This document shows positions 33,576 through 42,333 of a DNA stretch of 55,948 bases, piece after piece. This stretch comes from Gemmataceae bacterium (GTDB taxonomy: Bacteria; Planctomycetota; Planctomycetia; Gemmatales; Gemmataceae). The stretch is from positions 1 to 55,948 of the forward strand of contig JAKEHV010000338.1 of NCBI GenBank assembly GCA_022614915.1, read 5' to 3'. The position numbers and the translations under genes are program-made. The first letter of the stretch is position 1. Each line of letters opens with the position of its first letter. The notes under the pieces were generated by a model. The model worked only from the letters and a program-made list of their open reading frames with translations, had not been told where the DNA came from and did not search any database.

Positions 33576-34373
33576 ATGTCGGACCAACCCGTGGCCCTGG
33601 TGACCGGCGGCAGCCGCGGCATCGGCCGGGGCATCTGTGTCGAGCTGGCGCGCAGCGGTTTCGCAGTCTGCATCAATTATCACGGGAACGAACCAGCGGC
33701 GCGCGAAACACTAAGGCTGTGCGCAGAAGTCGCCAATCCCGACGGGCGCGGCTCAGATATCTGCCAAGGCGACGTGGGCCAGGCCGCGGATCGCGAACGC
33801 CTCGTGCAAACCGCGCTAGGCCGCTGGCAGCGTCTGGACGTTCTCGTCAACAACGCCGGCATCACATCCGTCGGCCGCTTGGACATTCTCGAAGCCACCG
33901 AAGAAAGCTGGGACCAGGTTCTAGCAGTAAATCTCAAGGGCGCATTCTTCTTGACACAGCGCGTCGCCCAAGCAATGATGCGCCTGGCACAAAGCCCGCC
34001 GCCAAGCTATCAACCCGCCATCGTCAACATCTCCAGTGTTTCCGCCTATGCTCTGTCCACCAACCGCGGCGATTACTGCATCTCCAAGGCCGGCCTGTCG
34101 CTGGCCACCGAGCTATGGGCGCTGCGCCTGGCGGAGCATGGCATTCGCGTTTACGAAGTGCGCCCGGGGATCATCGAGACCGATATGACCGCCGCCGCCA
34201 AAGAAAAGTACGACCAACTGCTTGCCGAAGGGCTGACGCCGATCCGGCGCTGGGGCACGCCCCAAGACGTAGGCAAAGCCGTGGCCGCGCTTGTCTTGGG
34301 CGCGATCCCGTTCAGCACCGGCGAAGTGATCAATGTGGACGGCGGCTATCACCTGCGGCCGTTTCCAAGGTAA
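33576..34373 (+). CDS. short-chain dehydrogenase/reductase, FabG-like
   Basis: This 265-residue SDR has the NAD(P) motif TGGSRGIGRG (10-19), NNAGI (about 91-95), a catalytic Ser (NISSVSAYAL), Tyr and Lys in YCISKAG, and a C-terminal GEVINVDGGYHLR block. These fit 3-oxoacyl-ACP reductase-type or sugar dehydrogenase enzymes. With a sugar epimerase-like gene immediately upstream, a sugar or polyol oxidation step is more likely than fatty acid synthesis; that is inference. Start MSDQPVALVTGG at 33576. Confidence 0.88.
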   Translation: MSDQPVALVTGGSRGIGRGICVELARSGFAVCINYHGNEPAARETLRLCAEVANPDGRGSDICQGDVGQAADRERLVQTALGRWQRLDVLVNNAGITSVGRLDILEATEESWDQVLAVNLKGAFFLTQRVAQAMMRLAQSPPPSYQPAIVNISSVSAYALSTNRGDYCISKAGLSLATELWALRLAEHGIRVYEVRPGIIETDMTAAAKEKYDQLLAEGLTPIRRWGTPQDVGKAVAALVLGAIPFSTGEVINVDGGYHLRPFPR

Positions 34374-34378
34374 CTCCT

Positions 34379-34425
34379 GTTTACGTTTCGCGTTCGCCGG
34401 GCCCAGTGAGCGCGAAACATACACA
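34379..34425. repeat. GTTTCGCGCTC palindrome, copy 4
   Basis: Arms GTTTACGTTTCGCGTTCGC (34379-34397) and GTGAGCGCGAAACATACACA (34406-34425) pair with a few mismatches. It lies between the convergent SDR and upp genes, as copy 1 does between convergent genes, so a terminator role is plausible. Confidence 0.65.
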
Positions 34426-34434
34426 ACAAGGAGA

Positions 34435-35067
34435 CTATTCCGTTTCGGTGCCGAACTGCCGGTCGCCGGCGTCGCCCAGGCCCGGGACGATAAAGCAATT
34501 CTCATTGAGGCGGCTGTCGAGCGCAGCCAGGTGAATGGTCACATCCGGATGGGCGGCGCCAAGCGCTTCGATCCCTTCCGGAGCGGCGATCAGGCCGACA
34601 AAGCGGATGCGCTTTAAGCCCCAGTCTTTGAGGAGCGCGATCGCCGCCGATGCCGAGCCGCCTGTCGCCAGCATCGGATCGACGACGTAACACACGTCCA
34701 GTCCGGCCTGCCCCGAGAGCTTGTTGTAATAGGTGATCGGCTTCATGGTGCGGTGGTCGCGATAAAGGCCCAAATGCCAAACCTGTGCTTCAGGGACAAG
34801 CTCCAGGATTGCCTCCGCCATTCCCAAACCCGCGCGCAAGATGGGCGCCAGACCAATGCGCTCCGCGAGCCGTTTGCCCTCGCAAGGCGCAAGCGGCGTC
34901 GTCACCGTGTGGGGTTCGACCTTCAAATCTTGCGCGGCTTCTAAGAAGAGCATTTGCGCGATGTCGCGCACCATACGGCGAAACAAGAGGGGCGGGGTGG
35001 CCGCGTCGCGCAGAATCGCCAGCCGGTGCAACACCAACGGATGATGAGAGAGATGCAGTTGGGACAT
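34435..35067 (-). CDS. upp: uracil phosphoribosyltransferase
   Basis: This 210-residue pyrimidine salvage enzyme makes UMP from uracil and PRPP. It shows HHPLVLHRLAILRD at the N-terminus, PLAPCEGKRLAERIGLAPILRAGLGM, YYNKLSG, the PRPP-binding loop VDPMLATGGSASAAI (about residues 129-143), and the C-terminal uracil site FIVPGLGDAGDRQFGTE. Length and motifs match the family throughout. It stands alone between two dispersed repeats (34379-34425 and 35081-35140). Confidence 0.96.
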   Translation of the reverse strand: MSQLHLSHHPLVLHRLAILRDAATPPLLFRRMVRDIAQMLFLEAAQDLKVEPHTVTTPLAPCEGKRLAERIGLAPILRAGLGMAEAILELVPEAQVWHLGLYRDHRTMKPITYYNKLSGQAGLDVCYVVDPMLATGGSASAAIALLKDWGLKRIRFVGLIAAPEGIEALGAAHPDVTIHLAALDSRLNENCFIVPGLGDAGDRQFGTETE

Positions 35068-35080
35068 CAGTTTATCGCCC

Positions 35081-35140
35081 GTAGCCGCATCCGCAAGAAT
35101 GCGGGGTCGCGGACGCCGGAATTCTTGCGAATTCCGCTAC
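35081..35140 (+). repeat. ~60-bp double-hairpin dispersed repeat, copy 3
   Basis: The sequence GTAGC...GCTAC with a GCAA-loop hairpin and a perfect GGAATTC-TTGC-GAATTCC hairpin matches copies at 5596 and 32673. It lies between upp and the VWA gene, both on the minus strand, and its last base is the first base of the VWA gene's stop codon. Confidence 0.7.
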
Positions 35141-36279
35141 TAGCGTTTGCCTTTTTCCATTGTCTTATATTGCACGCTGCCGTTGCGCTGCGCTTGTTGC
35201 TGGAGAATGAGCAGCACCTGGCTGTCAAAGCTGTCGTTATTGGCTTTCAGGGCCTCTTCGGCAAGTTTGGTTTCCAGAAACAGGCCGCGCTTGCGGTCCA
35301 GCTCGGCGGCCTTCTGCGTCCATTGCCGGCGGAGGGCGGTGAGCTTGTCCAAGTAAACTTTCTGTTGTTCGAGATTCAATTCTTGCAGCTCGGCCGGCAA
35401 TTCGTCCTTCTTGAGCTTGTCCAACTTGACCTTGCCGTCCTTGATGCAGTCGAGGAGGTCGTAGCTCGCGGTCTTGCCGACCTTGCTGGAATAGCCCGCG
35501 CGCTCGGCGGCGGCGGCGGGGGGCAGCGCGGCGGCGGCGTTGGCTTTCGCCTTGCCCTCGGCTTGCCGCAACCGGTCGCCGAACACCAGCGTCGAATTCG
35601 CCAATTCCGTGTTGATCTTGGCCAGCTCTTTGTCATAAGGCGTCGCGATCGCGACGATGGGTCCTCCCTTGGCGTCGATCTGTACGTAGGACCCTTCCGC
35701 CAGCCGGCAGATTTCCTGCCAATAGCGCTTGGTGTCGGCGTGGCTGCCGCACTGCACCGTGTTGATGATGATGTCGCGCGCGACGGCCAGTTTGCAGGTG
35801 TCGGCGTACTTGACATCGTCGCCGTAATCGACATGTGGCGGCGCATCGCCGACCAGAAAAATGAGCCTAAGGGTCTTTTTGTCCTTGCCCCAGGAAATCT
35901 TGGTGACGGCTTCATGGAGCGCCTGGTTGACGCTTTCGGGGAAATCGCCGCCGCCCTTGGCCTGAAAGTCGATGAGGTCTTGGTAGACATGGTCCAGATC
36001 GTCGGTCAGGTCGAGAATCTTGGTGACGTACTCGTCGCCGCGATCGCGATAGGCGACCAGGCCGATCTTGACGTGCGGCGTCGGATTGCCGCCGGCGATC
36101 TGGTTGGAAATGGTCCAGATTCTCTGCTTGGCGGCGTTGATCAATCCGCCCATACTGCCCGTGGTATCCAGGCAGAAGACGACTTCGACGTGCGGCCTTG
36201 CGTTTTGCGCGGGCGCAAGCGCGGCAACCGTTCCCGCCAGCACTAGGCCGGCGACAAATCGCGTGCACCACTGGAGCAT
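35140..36279 (-). CDS. secreted von Willebrand factor A domain protein
   Basis: This 379-residue protein has a signal peptide (to about residue 25, LAPAQ) and a VWA domain whose metal-ion-dependent adhesion site reads DTTGSM (FCLDTTGSMGGLI), with a later Asp (FLVGDAPPHVDYGDD). The C-terminal 150 residues are Lys/Leu-rich and helical (LDKLKKDELPAELQELNLEQQKVYLDKL). Similar proteins are common in Planctomycetes. It presumably binds a partner via a Mg2+-bridged contact in the periplasm. Start at 36279; an extension to 36387 has no ribosome-binding site. Confidence 0.85.
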   Translation of the reverse strand: MLQWCTRFVAGLVLAGTVAALAPAQNARPHVEVVFCLDTTGSMGGLINAAKQRIWTISNQIAGGNPTPHVKIGLVAYRDRGDEYVTKILDLTDDLDHVYQDLIDFQAKGGGDFPESVNQALHEAVTKISWGKDKKTLRLIFLVGDAPPHVDYGDDVKYADTCKLAVARDIIINTVQCGSHADTKRYWQEICRLAEGSYVQIDAKGGPIVAIATPYDKELAKINTELANSTLVFGDRLRQAEGKAKANAAAALPPAAAAERAGYSSKVGKTASYDLLDCIKDGKVKLDKLKKDELPAELQELNLEQQKVYLDKLTALRRQWTQKAAELDRKRGLFLETKLAEEALKANNDSFDSQVLLILQQQAQRNGSVQYKTMEKGKR

Positions 36280-36390
36280 GGCCGTTGCCTCACTTTCTTC
36301 CCCAAATCCTCTCTCTATTTTAGACGAAACCAAACTCGTAATGATTGCTCCTTTTTCTTCATACCACCGATTGGACCATGTCTTCAATCC

Positions 36391-37356
36391 CTATTGGGCG
36401 CGCGTGTTTACGACTCTTCCTGCCGTGAGCATGATGAGAGCGCCCCAAATGAGCAAACCAATGTACGTTCCCAAGCTGAGAAACAGCATGACCACCACGA
36501 TCGCGCCGGGCCCGCGGCTGACTGCGCCCATGAGAAAGGTCAACAACGTCAACAGCACGGTGGCCGCCGGCGTCACGATGGCCAAGATCAGTCCGTTGGT
36601 GGCCAGGGCGCCATTGCGCATGTTGTAGCCCGCCGCGCGCATGAAAAGGGGCAAGAGCGTCAGCCGGCACAATTCCAACAAGCCCGCGGCGAAGAACGAG
36701 CCATAGAACAAGCCGGGCGCGCCGCCCCCCATTCGATCGAGGAACATGAAGACAGTGCCGATCGAATCCGTCATCCGCAGCAAGACCAGAACAACCAATA
36801 CCAAACAACTGATGCCCAACGCCTTAGCGCCGTAGCGCGCGTTCGCCGGTAGGAAGTAACAGGAGGAGATGAGCGCCAGGATGAGATTGCCGAAAAGGAG
36901 AAACCCGCCTGTCATCGTCAAAATGACGCCGAGCACTTCGATGCCGCCGCCGCGTCCGCCGGTCGCCAGCGAGAGCAGGAAGAACAACAGGAAGATGCCG
37001 AGGCCGCCGGCGTACAGGAAGTGGGCCAGCGCGTGCAGCCGAAAGCCGGTGGCGACGCTCTGCCACGATTGGACTTCCTCGGCGGACAATTGCAAGGGCG
37101 AGGTTTCTTCCTCGTAGCGCCGCCGCCGCCGGTCTTCGAAATCCATGTCGTCGTCGTCGTCGCGCGGCGGGGGCGGCGGCGGCGTTGTCGGCATCGGCGC
37201 AGGCGCGCTCTGGTAACCGCCCGGGGCCACCGGCGTTGGCCCGGCCCCCGCTTGAAACACCGTTTGGCATTGCGAACACTTCACTTTCTTGTTCGCCGCG
37301 TTGTCCGGCAACTGCAAGAGAATGGCACAATTCGGACACTTGACGCTGAACGGCAT
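36391..37356 (-). CDS. zinc-ribbon multi-pass membrane protein (MJ0042-type)
   Basis: This 321-residue protein has an MJ0042-type zinc ribbon (residues 7-36, CPNC and CSQC). A Pro/Gly linker and an Asp-rich segment (PPPPPPRDDDDDMDFEDRRRRR) lead to about six C-terminal helices (about 110-315). It looks like an expanded version of the 150-residue protein at 18310-18762. Function unknown; the cytosolic ribbon may bind nucleic acid or protein. It lies upstream of the VWA gene on the same strand. Confidence 0.78.
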   Translation of the reverse strand: MPFSVKCPNCAILLQLPDNAANKKVKCSQCQTVFQAGAGPTPVAPGGYQSAPAPMPTTPPPPPPRDDDDDMDFEDRRRRRYEEETSPLQLSAEEVQSWQSVATGFRLHALAHFLYAGGLGIFLLFFLLSLATGGRGGGIEVLGVILTMTGGFLLFGNLILALISSCYFLPANARYGAKALGISCLVLVVLVLLRMTDSIGTVFMFLDRMGGGAPGLFYGSFFAAGLLELCRLTLLPLFMRAAGYNMRNGALATNGLILAIVTPAATVLLTLLTFLMGAVSRGPGAIVVVMLFLSLGTYIGLLIWGALIMLTAGRVVNTRAQ

Positions 37357-37375
37357 AGGACCCCCGTCGTTGACA

Positions 37376-37435
37376 TTGGCGAGCCGCGTCGCGTAGGCGA
37401 TCCGCTGGCGAGCCGAGTCGCGTTAGCGACCGGGT
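37376..37435. repeat. short direct repeat upstream of divergent genes
   Basis: A TGGCGAGCCG(C/A)GTCGCGT unit occurs twice about 30 bases apart, the second copy continuing TAGCGACCGGG. It lies between the divergent zinc-ribbon and acyltransferase-like genes. Confidence 0.5.
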
Positions 37436-37545
37436 CTTGCTGGGAGGGCTATTAACTTACCACACTCTCCGGCGGATTTCCACGAGCGGTTTTCCGAACA
37501 AATTGTCATTGACCCAAGCTCACAAGCATGTTCGCATGAGCCAGC

Positions 37546-38640
37546 ATGAGCGCATCGGCCACCGGCAAAACGCGGCTCGTTTCCTTGGACCAATTCCGCG
37601 GCTACACGGTCCTGGGCATGTTCTTCGTCAATTTCGCGGGTTCCTATCTCGCCACGCCGGCGATCTTCAAGCACCACCACACCTATTGCAGCTACGCCGA
37701 CACGATCATGCCGCAATTCTTCTTCGCGGTCGGCTTTGCGTATCGCCTGACGTTTCTACGGCAACTGCAATCCGCCGGCTTCGGCTCGGCGGTGGGCAAG
37801 GTCGTACGCCGCAATCTAGGACTCATCCTTTTGGGCGCCATCATCCATGGCATCGATGTGCGCGTGCGCTCGTGGCAAGAGCTTGAAGACCTCGGCGTCG
37901 AAGGTTTTTTCGAAACCGCTTTTCAGCGCAACTTCTTTCAAACCTTGACGCACATTGGCGTGACTGCGCTGTGGATTCTCCCTGTTCTCAACCTTAGGCC
38001 GGGATGGCGCGTCGCTTTCGCGATAGTGTCCGCGGGGCTGCACGTGTGGCTGTCGCACCTTGCTTACTACGAATGGGTCATGCGCCGCCCGGGGATCGAC
38101 GGCGGCCCGTTGGGGTTTTTGACCTGGACCACGCCGATGATCGCCGGCACCCTGGCTTACGACTTGATGGCGAGTCGCGGCGCGGCGGGATCGCTCAAGC
38201 CACTCCTTGGATTTGGGACTGTTCTGATGGCGCTGGGTTACGGGCTTTCGTGCCTGAACCTGGTGGTCCAAGGCGCCGAGACTTTCTTGATCGAACCCCC
38301 TTTCGTTGCGCCCAGTTATCCGGTCGACTATTGGACCATGAGCCAACGCGCCGGCAGCATTTCGTATCTGGTCTTCGGCGCCGGTTTTTCCGCGGCGCTT
38401 TATGCACTGTTCGTTTGGATTTGCGACTTGCATGGTGCCAGACTCGTTCTGTTTGACACGCTCGGCCAAAACGCGCTGGCCGGCTATGTCATCCACATCT
38501 TGGTGAACAGAGCGATCACGCCGTTTGTGCCGCGCGACGCCCCGCTGTGGTTTGTGCTGGCGGGCTTTGCGCTGTCATTCGCATTCTGTTTTCTGTTCCT
38601 GCGCCATTTGGAAAAGCATCGGCTCTACTTGCGCTTGTGA
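37546..38640 (+). CDS. membrane acyltransferase-like protein (COG4299/DUF5009 type)
   Basis: This 364-residue protein with about 9-10 helices begins with the diagnostic LVSLDQFRGYTVLGMFFVNFAGS segment of heparan-alpha-glucosaminide N-acetyltransferase-like (NagX/DUF5009) proteins. It continues with FKHHHTYCSYADTIMPQFFFAVGFAYRL, which carries a conserved His run. The family may acetylate sugars across the membrane, but bacterial members are little studied. Start: ATG at 37546 (MSASATGKTRLVSLD). It lies 193 bases before the DUF1501 gene. Confidence 0.8.
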   Translation: MSASATGKTRLVSLDQFRGYTVLGMFFVNFAGSYLATPAIFKHHHTYCSYADTIMPQFFFAVGFAYRLTFLRQLQSAGFGSAVGKVVRRNLGLILLGAIIHGIDVRVRSWQELEDLGVEGFFETAFQRNFFQTLTHIGVTALWILPVLNLRPGWRVAFAIVSAGLHVWLSHLAYYEWVMRRPGIDGGPLGFLTWTTPMIAGTLAYDLMASRGAAGSLKPLLGFGTVLMALGYGLSCLNLVVQGAETFLIEPPFVAPSYPVDYWTMSQRAGSISYLVFGAGFSAALYALFVWICDLHGARLVLFDTLGQNALAGYVIHILVNRAITPFVPRDAPLWFVLAGFALSFAFCFLFLRHLEKHRLYLRL

Positions 38641-38700
38641 TATCGCCAAACAGTTTCGGACGCCCCCAAAAGGTGGTATGTACAATGATGTGAACTCTCC

Positions 38701-38732
38701 AGTCCGAGCTGCGACCGTGAGGGAGCGGAGTA
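38701..38732 (+). repeat. diverged copy of the 28-bp repeat flanking the giant gene
   Basis: AGTCCGAGCTGCGACCGTGA followed by GGGAGCGG matches the element at 24210-24237 at about three quarters of positions. This shows that the flanking repeat belongs to a dispersed family. Confidence 0.5.
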
Positions 38733-38833
38733 CCCGCGGCTCGCTAGACACCAAACAGCTTTTATCAATCTGATACCGACTCGCCACTTGTTGCGCGGCG
38801 AAGTCGATGATTTGACTCAATCGGATACACACC

Positions 38834-40261
38834 GTGCTTGCAATTGCGATGTTTCACCAATTGAGCAACCTGACGAACCGGCCGATTCTCACTCGCCGCG
38901 ATTTTCTTCGCCTGGGGGCGGTTGGCGGTTTGTCGTTGCCCCTGCTTCTTCAAGCGGGCAAGGTTGGGAGTGCTTCCGGCCTGCCCCATGGCGGGGCGTC
39001 GCAATTCGGCCGGGCGCGGCGTTGTCTCTTGCTCTTTCTCACCGGCGGCCCGCCCCAACACGATACCTTCGACCCGAAGCCGCACGCGCCTACCGAGATC
39101 CGCGGCGAGTTATCCCCGATTGCCACGCGCATTGCCGGTGTCCATTTCAGCGAATTGTTTCCCCGCCTCGCGCGGCAAGCGGACAAACTCTGTGTCCTCC
39201 GCTCCGTGACGCATCCGGACACGGTGCATACGTCCGCCGGTTACACAATGCTCACCGGCGTCGCCCATCCGCTGGCGAACACGTCGACGGCGGCCAACAT
39301 TCGCCCCACGGCCAACGACCACCCGCATCTGGGCTCGCTGCTCGCGCGTTTTCGTCCGCCCGCTGACGGTGCCCCGCCCTTCATTGCCCTCCCCGAAGTC
39401 ATCAAGGACGCGGCCGTCAACGAGTTTCCCGGCCTAAGCGGCGGCTTCCTCGGCAAACGCTTCGACCCGATCCTCATCGAAGGCACGGCCGAGCGCGACG
39501 GCTTTCGCCTGCCGGAAATCACCTTGCCCGCCGACGTGAGCGGCGCGCGACTGCACGAGCGCCGCAGCCTCTTGGAGCGCTACGATCGCGCCGTGCGTCA
39601 AGGCGAGACGTTGGCCGCGCACGGCGAATGGGGCGAGCACTGCGAGCGCGCGTTCGCACTTATCCGTTCGACAGCGGTGCGGCAGGCTCTGGACTTGGAG
39701 CGCGAGCCGACGCCGGTGCGCGAGGCGTATGGCCGGCACCTGTTCGGCCTGGGCTGTCTTTTGGGCCGGCGACTTTTGGAGGCGGGCGTGCCGCTCGTGT
39801 CCGTCTACTGGCATTACGAAGGCCCGGACGACTCGCCCGTTTGGGACACGCACTGGAACAACTTCATCCATCTGCGCAACCGGCTGGCCCCGCCCACCGA
39901 TCAAGCCGTCGCCATGGTGCTCGCGGATTTGTCGGCGCGCGGCCTGTTGGACGACACCCTCGTCATTTGCATGGGCGAATTCGGCCGGACTCCGCGCATC
40001 AATCGCGAGCGCGGCCGCGACCACTGGCCGCACGCGCAGACGATCTTGCTGGCTGGGGCGGGCATCCGGGCCGGCAGCGTCTACGGCGCATCCGACCGCA
40101 TCGGCGCCTACCCCGCGCATTCGCCGGTGACGCCGCCGGACCTCTTCGCCACTTTGCTGCACCTACTGGGAATTCCCCTGGATTTGGAAGTGCACGACCG
40201 CACGGGCCAGCCGCGGATGGCCTGCACGGGTTCGCCGATCCGCGGCTTGCTTAGCGGCTAA
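38834..40261 (+). CDS. DUF1501 secreted protein (alkaline-phosphatase-like fold)
   Basis: This protein of about 475 residues has a twin-arginine-type leader (LTRRDFLRLGAVGGLSLPLLL), so it is probably exported folded. Family blocks are FLTGGPPQHDTFDPKP, GYTMLTGVAHP, WDTHWNNF, ICMGEFGRTPRIN and GRDHWPHAQT. DUF1501 proteins are abundant in Planctomycetes and are related to sulfatase/phosphatase folds; they are usually paired with PSD1 genes, but here the neighbours are argJ and a membrane protein. The start is uncertain: GTG 38834 or ATG 38849, neither with a good ribosome-binding site. Confidence 0.87.
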   Translation: MLAIAMFHQLSNLTNRPILTRRDFLRLGAVGGLSLPLLLQAGKVGSASGLPHGGASQFGRARRCLLLFLTGGPPQHDTFDPKPHAPTEIRGELSPIATRIAGVHFSELFPRLARQADKLCVLRSVTHPDTVHTSAGYTMLTGVAHPLANTSTAANIRPTANDHPHLGSLLARFRPPADGAPPFIALPEVIKDAAVNEFPGLSGGFLGKRFDPILIEGTAERDGFRLPEITLPADVSGARLHERRSLLERYDRAVRQGETLAAHGEWGEHCERAFALIRSTAVRQALDLEREPTPVREAYGRHLFGLGCLLGRRLLEAGVPLVSVYWHYEGPDDSPVWDTHWNNFIHLRNRLAPPTDQAVAMVLADLSARGLLDDTLVICMGEFGRTPRINRERGRDHWPHAQTILLAGAGIRAGSVYGASDRIGAYPAHSPVTPPDLFATLLHLLGIPLDLEVHDRTGQPRMACTGSPIRGLLSG

Positions 40262-40307
40262 CGCCAACTCACCCGCGGTCACGGTATAACGATCGCCCGG
40301 GCAGACT

Positions 40308-40328
40308 GGACAGGTTGAAAACCTGTCC
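40308..40328 (+). promoter_or_regulatory. hairpin upstream of argJ
   Basis: The sequence GGACAGGTT-GAA-AACCTGTCC forms a perfect 9-bp stem with a 3-base loop, 14 bases before the argJ ATG. It could be a terminator for the upstream gene or influence translation of argJ. It may equally be another dispersed repeat fragment. Confidence 0.45.
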
Positions 40329-40342
40329 TACGAAAGAGCAAT

Positions 40343-41539
40343 ATGAGCGCTTGGCATGTCGCACGTGGTTACCGTTTTGCCGGCGTGGCCTGCGGCATTC
40401 GCGGCGACGCCGATGTCGATCGCTTGGATTTGGCCCTAACGGTCAGCGACACGCCCGCGGCCGCCGCCGGCGTCTTCACCCAGAATCGCGTGTGCGCCGC
40501 CCCGGTGCACGTGTGCAAAGAGCGCTTGCCCCGCAAGGACGCCCGCGGCATTGTTTTTTGCTCCGGCAACGCCAACGCTTGCACCGGCGAACAAGGCCTC
40601 CACGACGCGCGGCGCATGGCCGAACGGGCCGCTTTGGCGCTCGGTTGTCGCGCGGAGCAGTTCCTCGTGTGCTCGACCGGCGTCATCGGCCGGTTTCTGC
40701 CCATGGCGAAGATCGAACCAGGGATTGCCCAGGCCGCACAACTTCTTTCACCAAAAGCCGCTTCCTTCGAAAACGCCGCCCGCGCCATCTTAACGACGGA
40801 TACGCGGATCAAGGTAAGCACGCGCGCGCTGCAGCTGGGCGGCCAGGAAGTTCGCTTAACTGGTTTCGCCAAAGGGGCGGCGATGATCGGTCCCAACATG
40901 GCGACGCTGCTCGCTTCTGTGCTGACGGACGCCGCCGTTGCCGTAGAAGACTTGCAGGCGCTGGCGCCCGAGGCGGCGGCCCGATCCTTCAACTGCATCA
41001 GCGTCGAAGGACACACCAGTACGAACGATACGTTGCTGTTTCTTGCGAACGGGCAATCCGCCCCGCTCCAGGGCGACGCCTTGCGCGGTTGGCGCGAAGC
41101 AGCCATCGAGGTCTGCGCGGAACTTGCGCGCGCGATGGCGTCCGACGGGGAAGGGGCCAGTCACCTCGTCACAATCCGCGTGGAGGGAACGCGCACGGAC
41201 GCGGAGGCGCGCCGCATCGCCAAGACTGTCGCGGAAAGCGCCCTGGTCAAGACCGCCCTTTTCGGCGCCGATCCCAATTGGGGCCGCATTGTGTCCGCCG
41301 CCGGATACGCCGGCGTCGCCTTCGCGGAAAGAGACTTATCGCTATGGCTGGGCGATTATCTTTTGTACGATAAGGGTACGCCCCAGCCGTTCGACGCGGC
41401 GGCCGTTTCCGCTTTCATGAAAAACCAGCGCGAAATCTCGATGCGCTTGCTGTTTAACCTCGGTCCGGGCCGTTGCACCTTCTACACGTGCGACCTGACG
41501 ACCGACTACGTGCGGCTTAATGCCGACTACACGACTTGA
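40343..41539 (+). CDS. argJ: bifunctional ornithine acetyltransferase/N-acetylglutamate synthase
   Basis: This 398-residue arginine-pathway enzyme moves acetyl from N-acetylornithine to glutamate. It shows VFTQNRVCAAPV, GIVFCSGNANACTGEQG, CSTGVIGRFLPM, the self-cleavage site KGAAMIGPNMATLLA with nucleophilic Thr (about residues 174-188), and GADPNWGRIVSAAGYAGV near the C-terminus. The precursor is processed into alpha and beta chains at the Ala-Thr bond. A 36-base gap separates it from the DUF1080 gene. No other arg genes are nearby. Confidence 0.96.
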   Translation: MSAWHVARGYRFAGVACGIRGDADVDRLDLALTVSDTPAAAAGVFTQNRVCAAPVHVCKERLPRKDARGIVFCSGNANACTGEQGLHDARRMAERAALALGCRAEQFLVCSTGVIGRFLPMAKIEPGIAQAAQLLSPKAASFENAARAILTTDTRIKVSTRALQLGGQEVRLTGFAKGAAMIGPNMATLLASVLTDAAVAVEDLQALAPEAAARSFNCISVEGHTSTNDTLLFLANGQSAPLQGDALRGWREAAIEVCAELARAMASDGEGASHLVTIRVEGTRTDAEARRIAKTVAESALVKTALFGADPNWGRIVSAAGYAGVAFAERDLSLWLGDYLLYDKGTPQPFDAAAVSAFMKNQREISMRLLFNLGPGRCTFYTCDLTTDYVRLNADYTT

Positions 41540-41574
41540 TAGACATGCTATGTCCTACGGAGGCTCAGGACTCC

Positions 41575-42333
41575 ATGGCGATGCCGTCACTTATCCCATG
41601 GTTCAGTCGCTGCATGTTGACGGCGGCGTTGATCGCGCTTGCTGCGGCGTCGCGCGCAGGCGCTCAAGAAAAAGGCTGGATCGATCTTTTCGCCAACGGC
41701 ATGGCGGCTTGGAAAGCGCCCCACGGCGATTGGCAGGAAATCGAAAGCGCCGTTCTCGACGCCAAGAACCCGCGCAGATTCGAGACGAAACCGGGCCAAG
41801 GCGCTTGGTACAATGGGCCCAAAGGACGGACTAGCAATCTGTTCACCAAGGGTAAATTCGGTGACTTGGAAGTTGAGCTCGAATTCATGATGTCGAAAGG
41901 CTCCAACTCCGGCGTCAAGTTTCACGGGCACTATGAAATCCAAATCGCCGACAGCTTCGGGAAAAAGGAAGTTACGGCCAGCGATTGCGGCGGCGTCTAT
42001 CCGCGCGCCGAGGCCAAGCCCAAGTATCACCATATCGACAAAGGTATCCCGCCCAAGATGAACGGCTGCAAAGCGCCCGGCGAATGGCAGACTCTCGCTG
42101 TGGTCTTTCGCGCCCCGCGCTTTGACCAGGACGGCAAGAAAATCGCCAACGCCCGCATCCAAAGGGCAGTGCTCAACGGCCAGGTGGTTCACGAAAATCA
42201 GGAACTCGCGACTCCGACGGGCGACCGCTGGCGCGGCCCCGAATTCTCCGAAGGCCACTTCATGATCCAAGCGGACCATGGCCCGGTTGCGCTGCGCCAT
42301 GTGCGCATCCGGCCTATCAAGGTGCAACCATGA
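41575..42333 (+). CDS. secreted DUF1080 protein (3-keto-disaccharide hydrolase-like)
   Basis: This 252-residue protein has a signal peptide ending near SRAGAQ, then the DUF1080 lectin/glucanase-like jelly roll: GWIDLFANGMAAWK, FGDLEVELEFMMSKGSNSGVKFHGHYEIQI and a C-terminal FMIQADHGPVALRHVRIRPI. DUF1080 members include 3-keto-disaccharide hydrolases and carbohydrate-binding proteins. The ATG at 41575 has GGAGG upstream. Its last four bases overlap the next gene (ATGA), so the two are translationally coupled. Confidence 0.87.
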   Translation: MAMPSLIPWFSRCMLTAALIALAAASRAGAQEKGWIDLFANGMAAWKAPHGDWQEIESAVLDAKNPRRFETKPGQGAWYNGPKGRTSNLFTKGKFGDLEVELEFMMSKGSNSGVKFHGHYEIQIADSFGKKEVTASDCGGVYPRAEAKPKYHHIDKGIPPKMNGCKAPGEWQTLAVVFRAPRFDQDGKKIANARIQRAVLNGQVVHENQELATPTGDRWRGPEFSEGHFMIQADHGPVALRHVRIRPIKVQP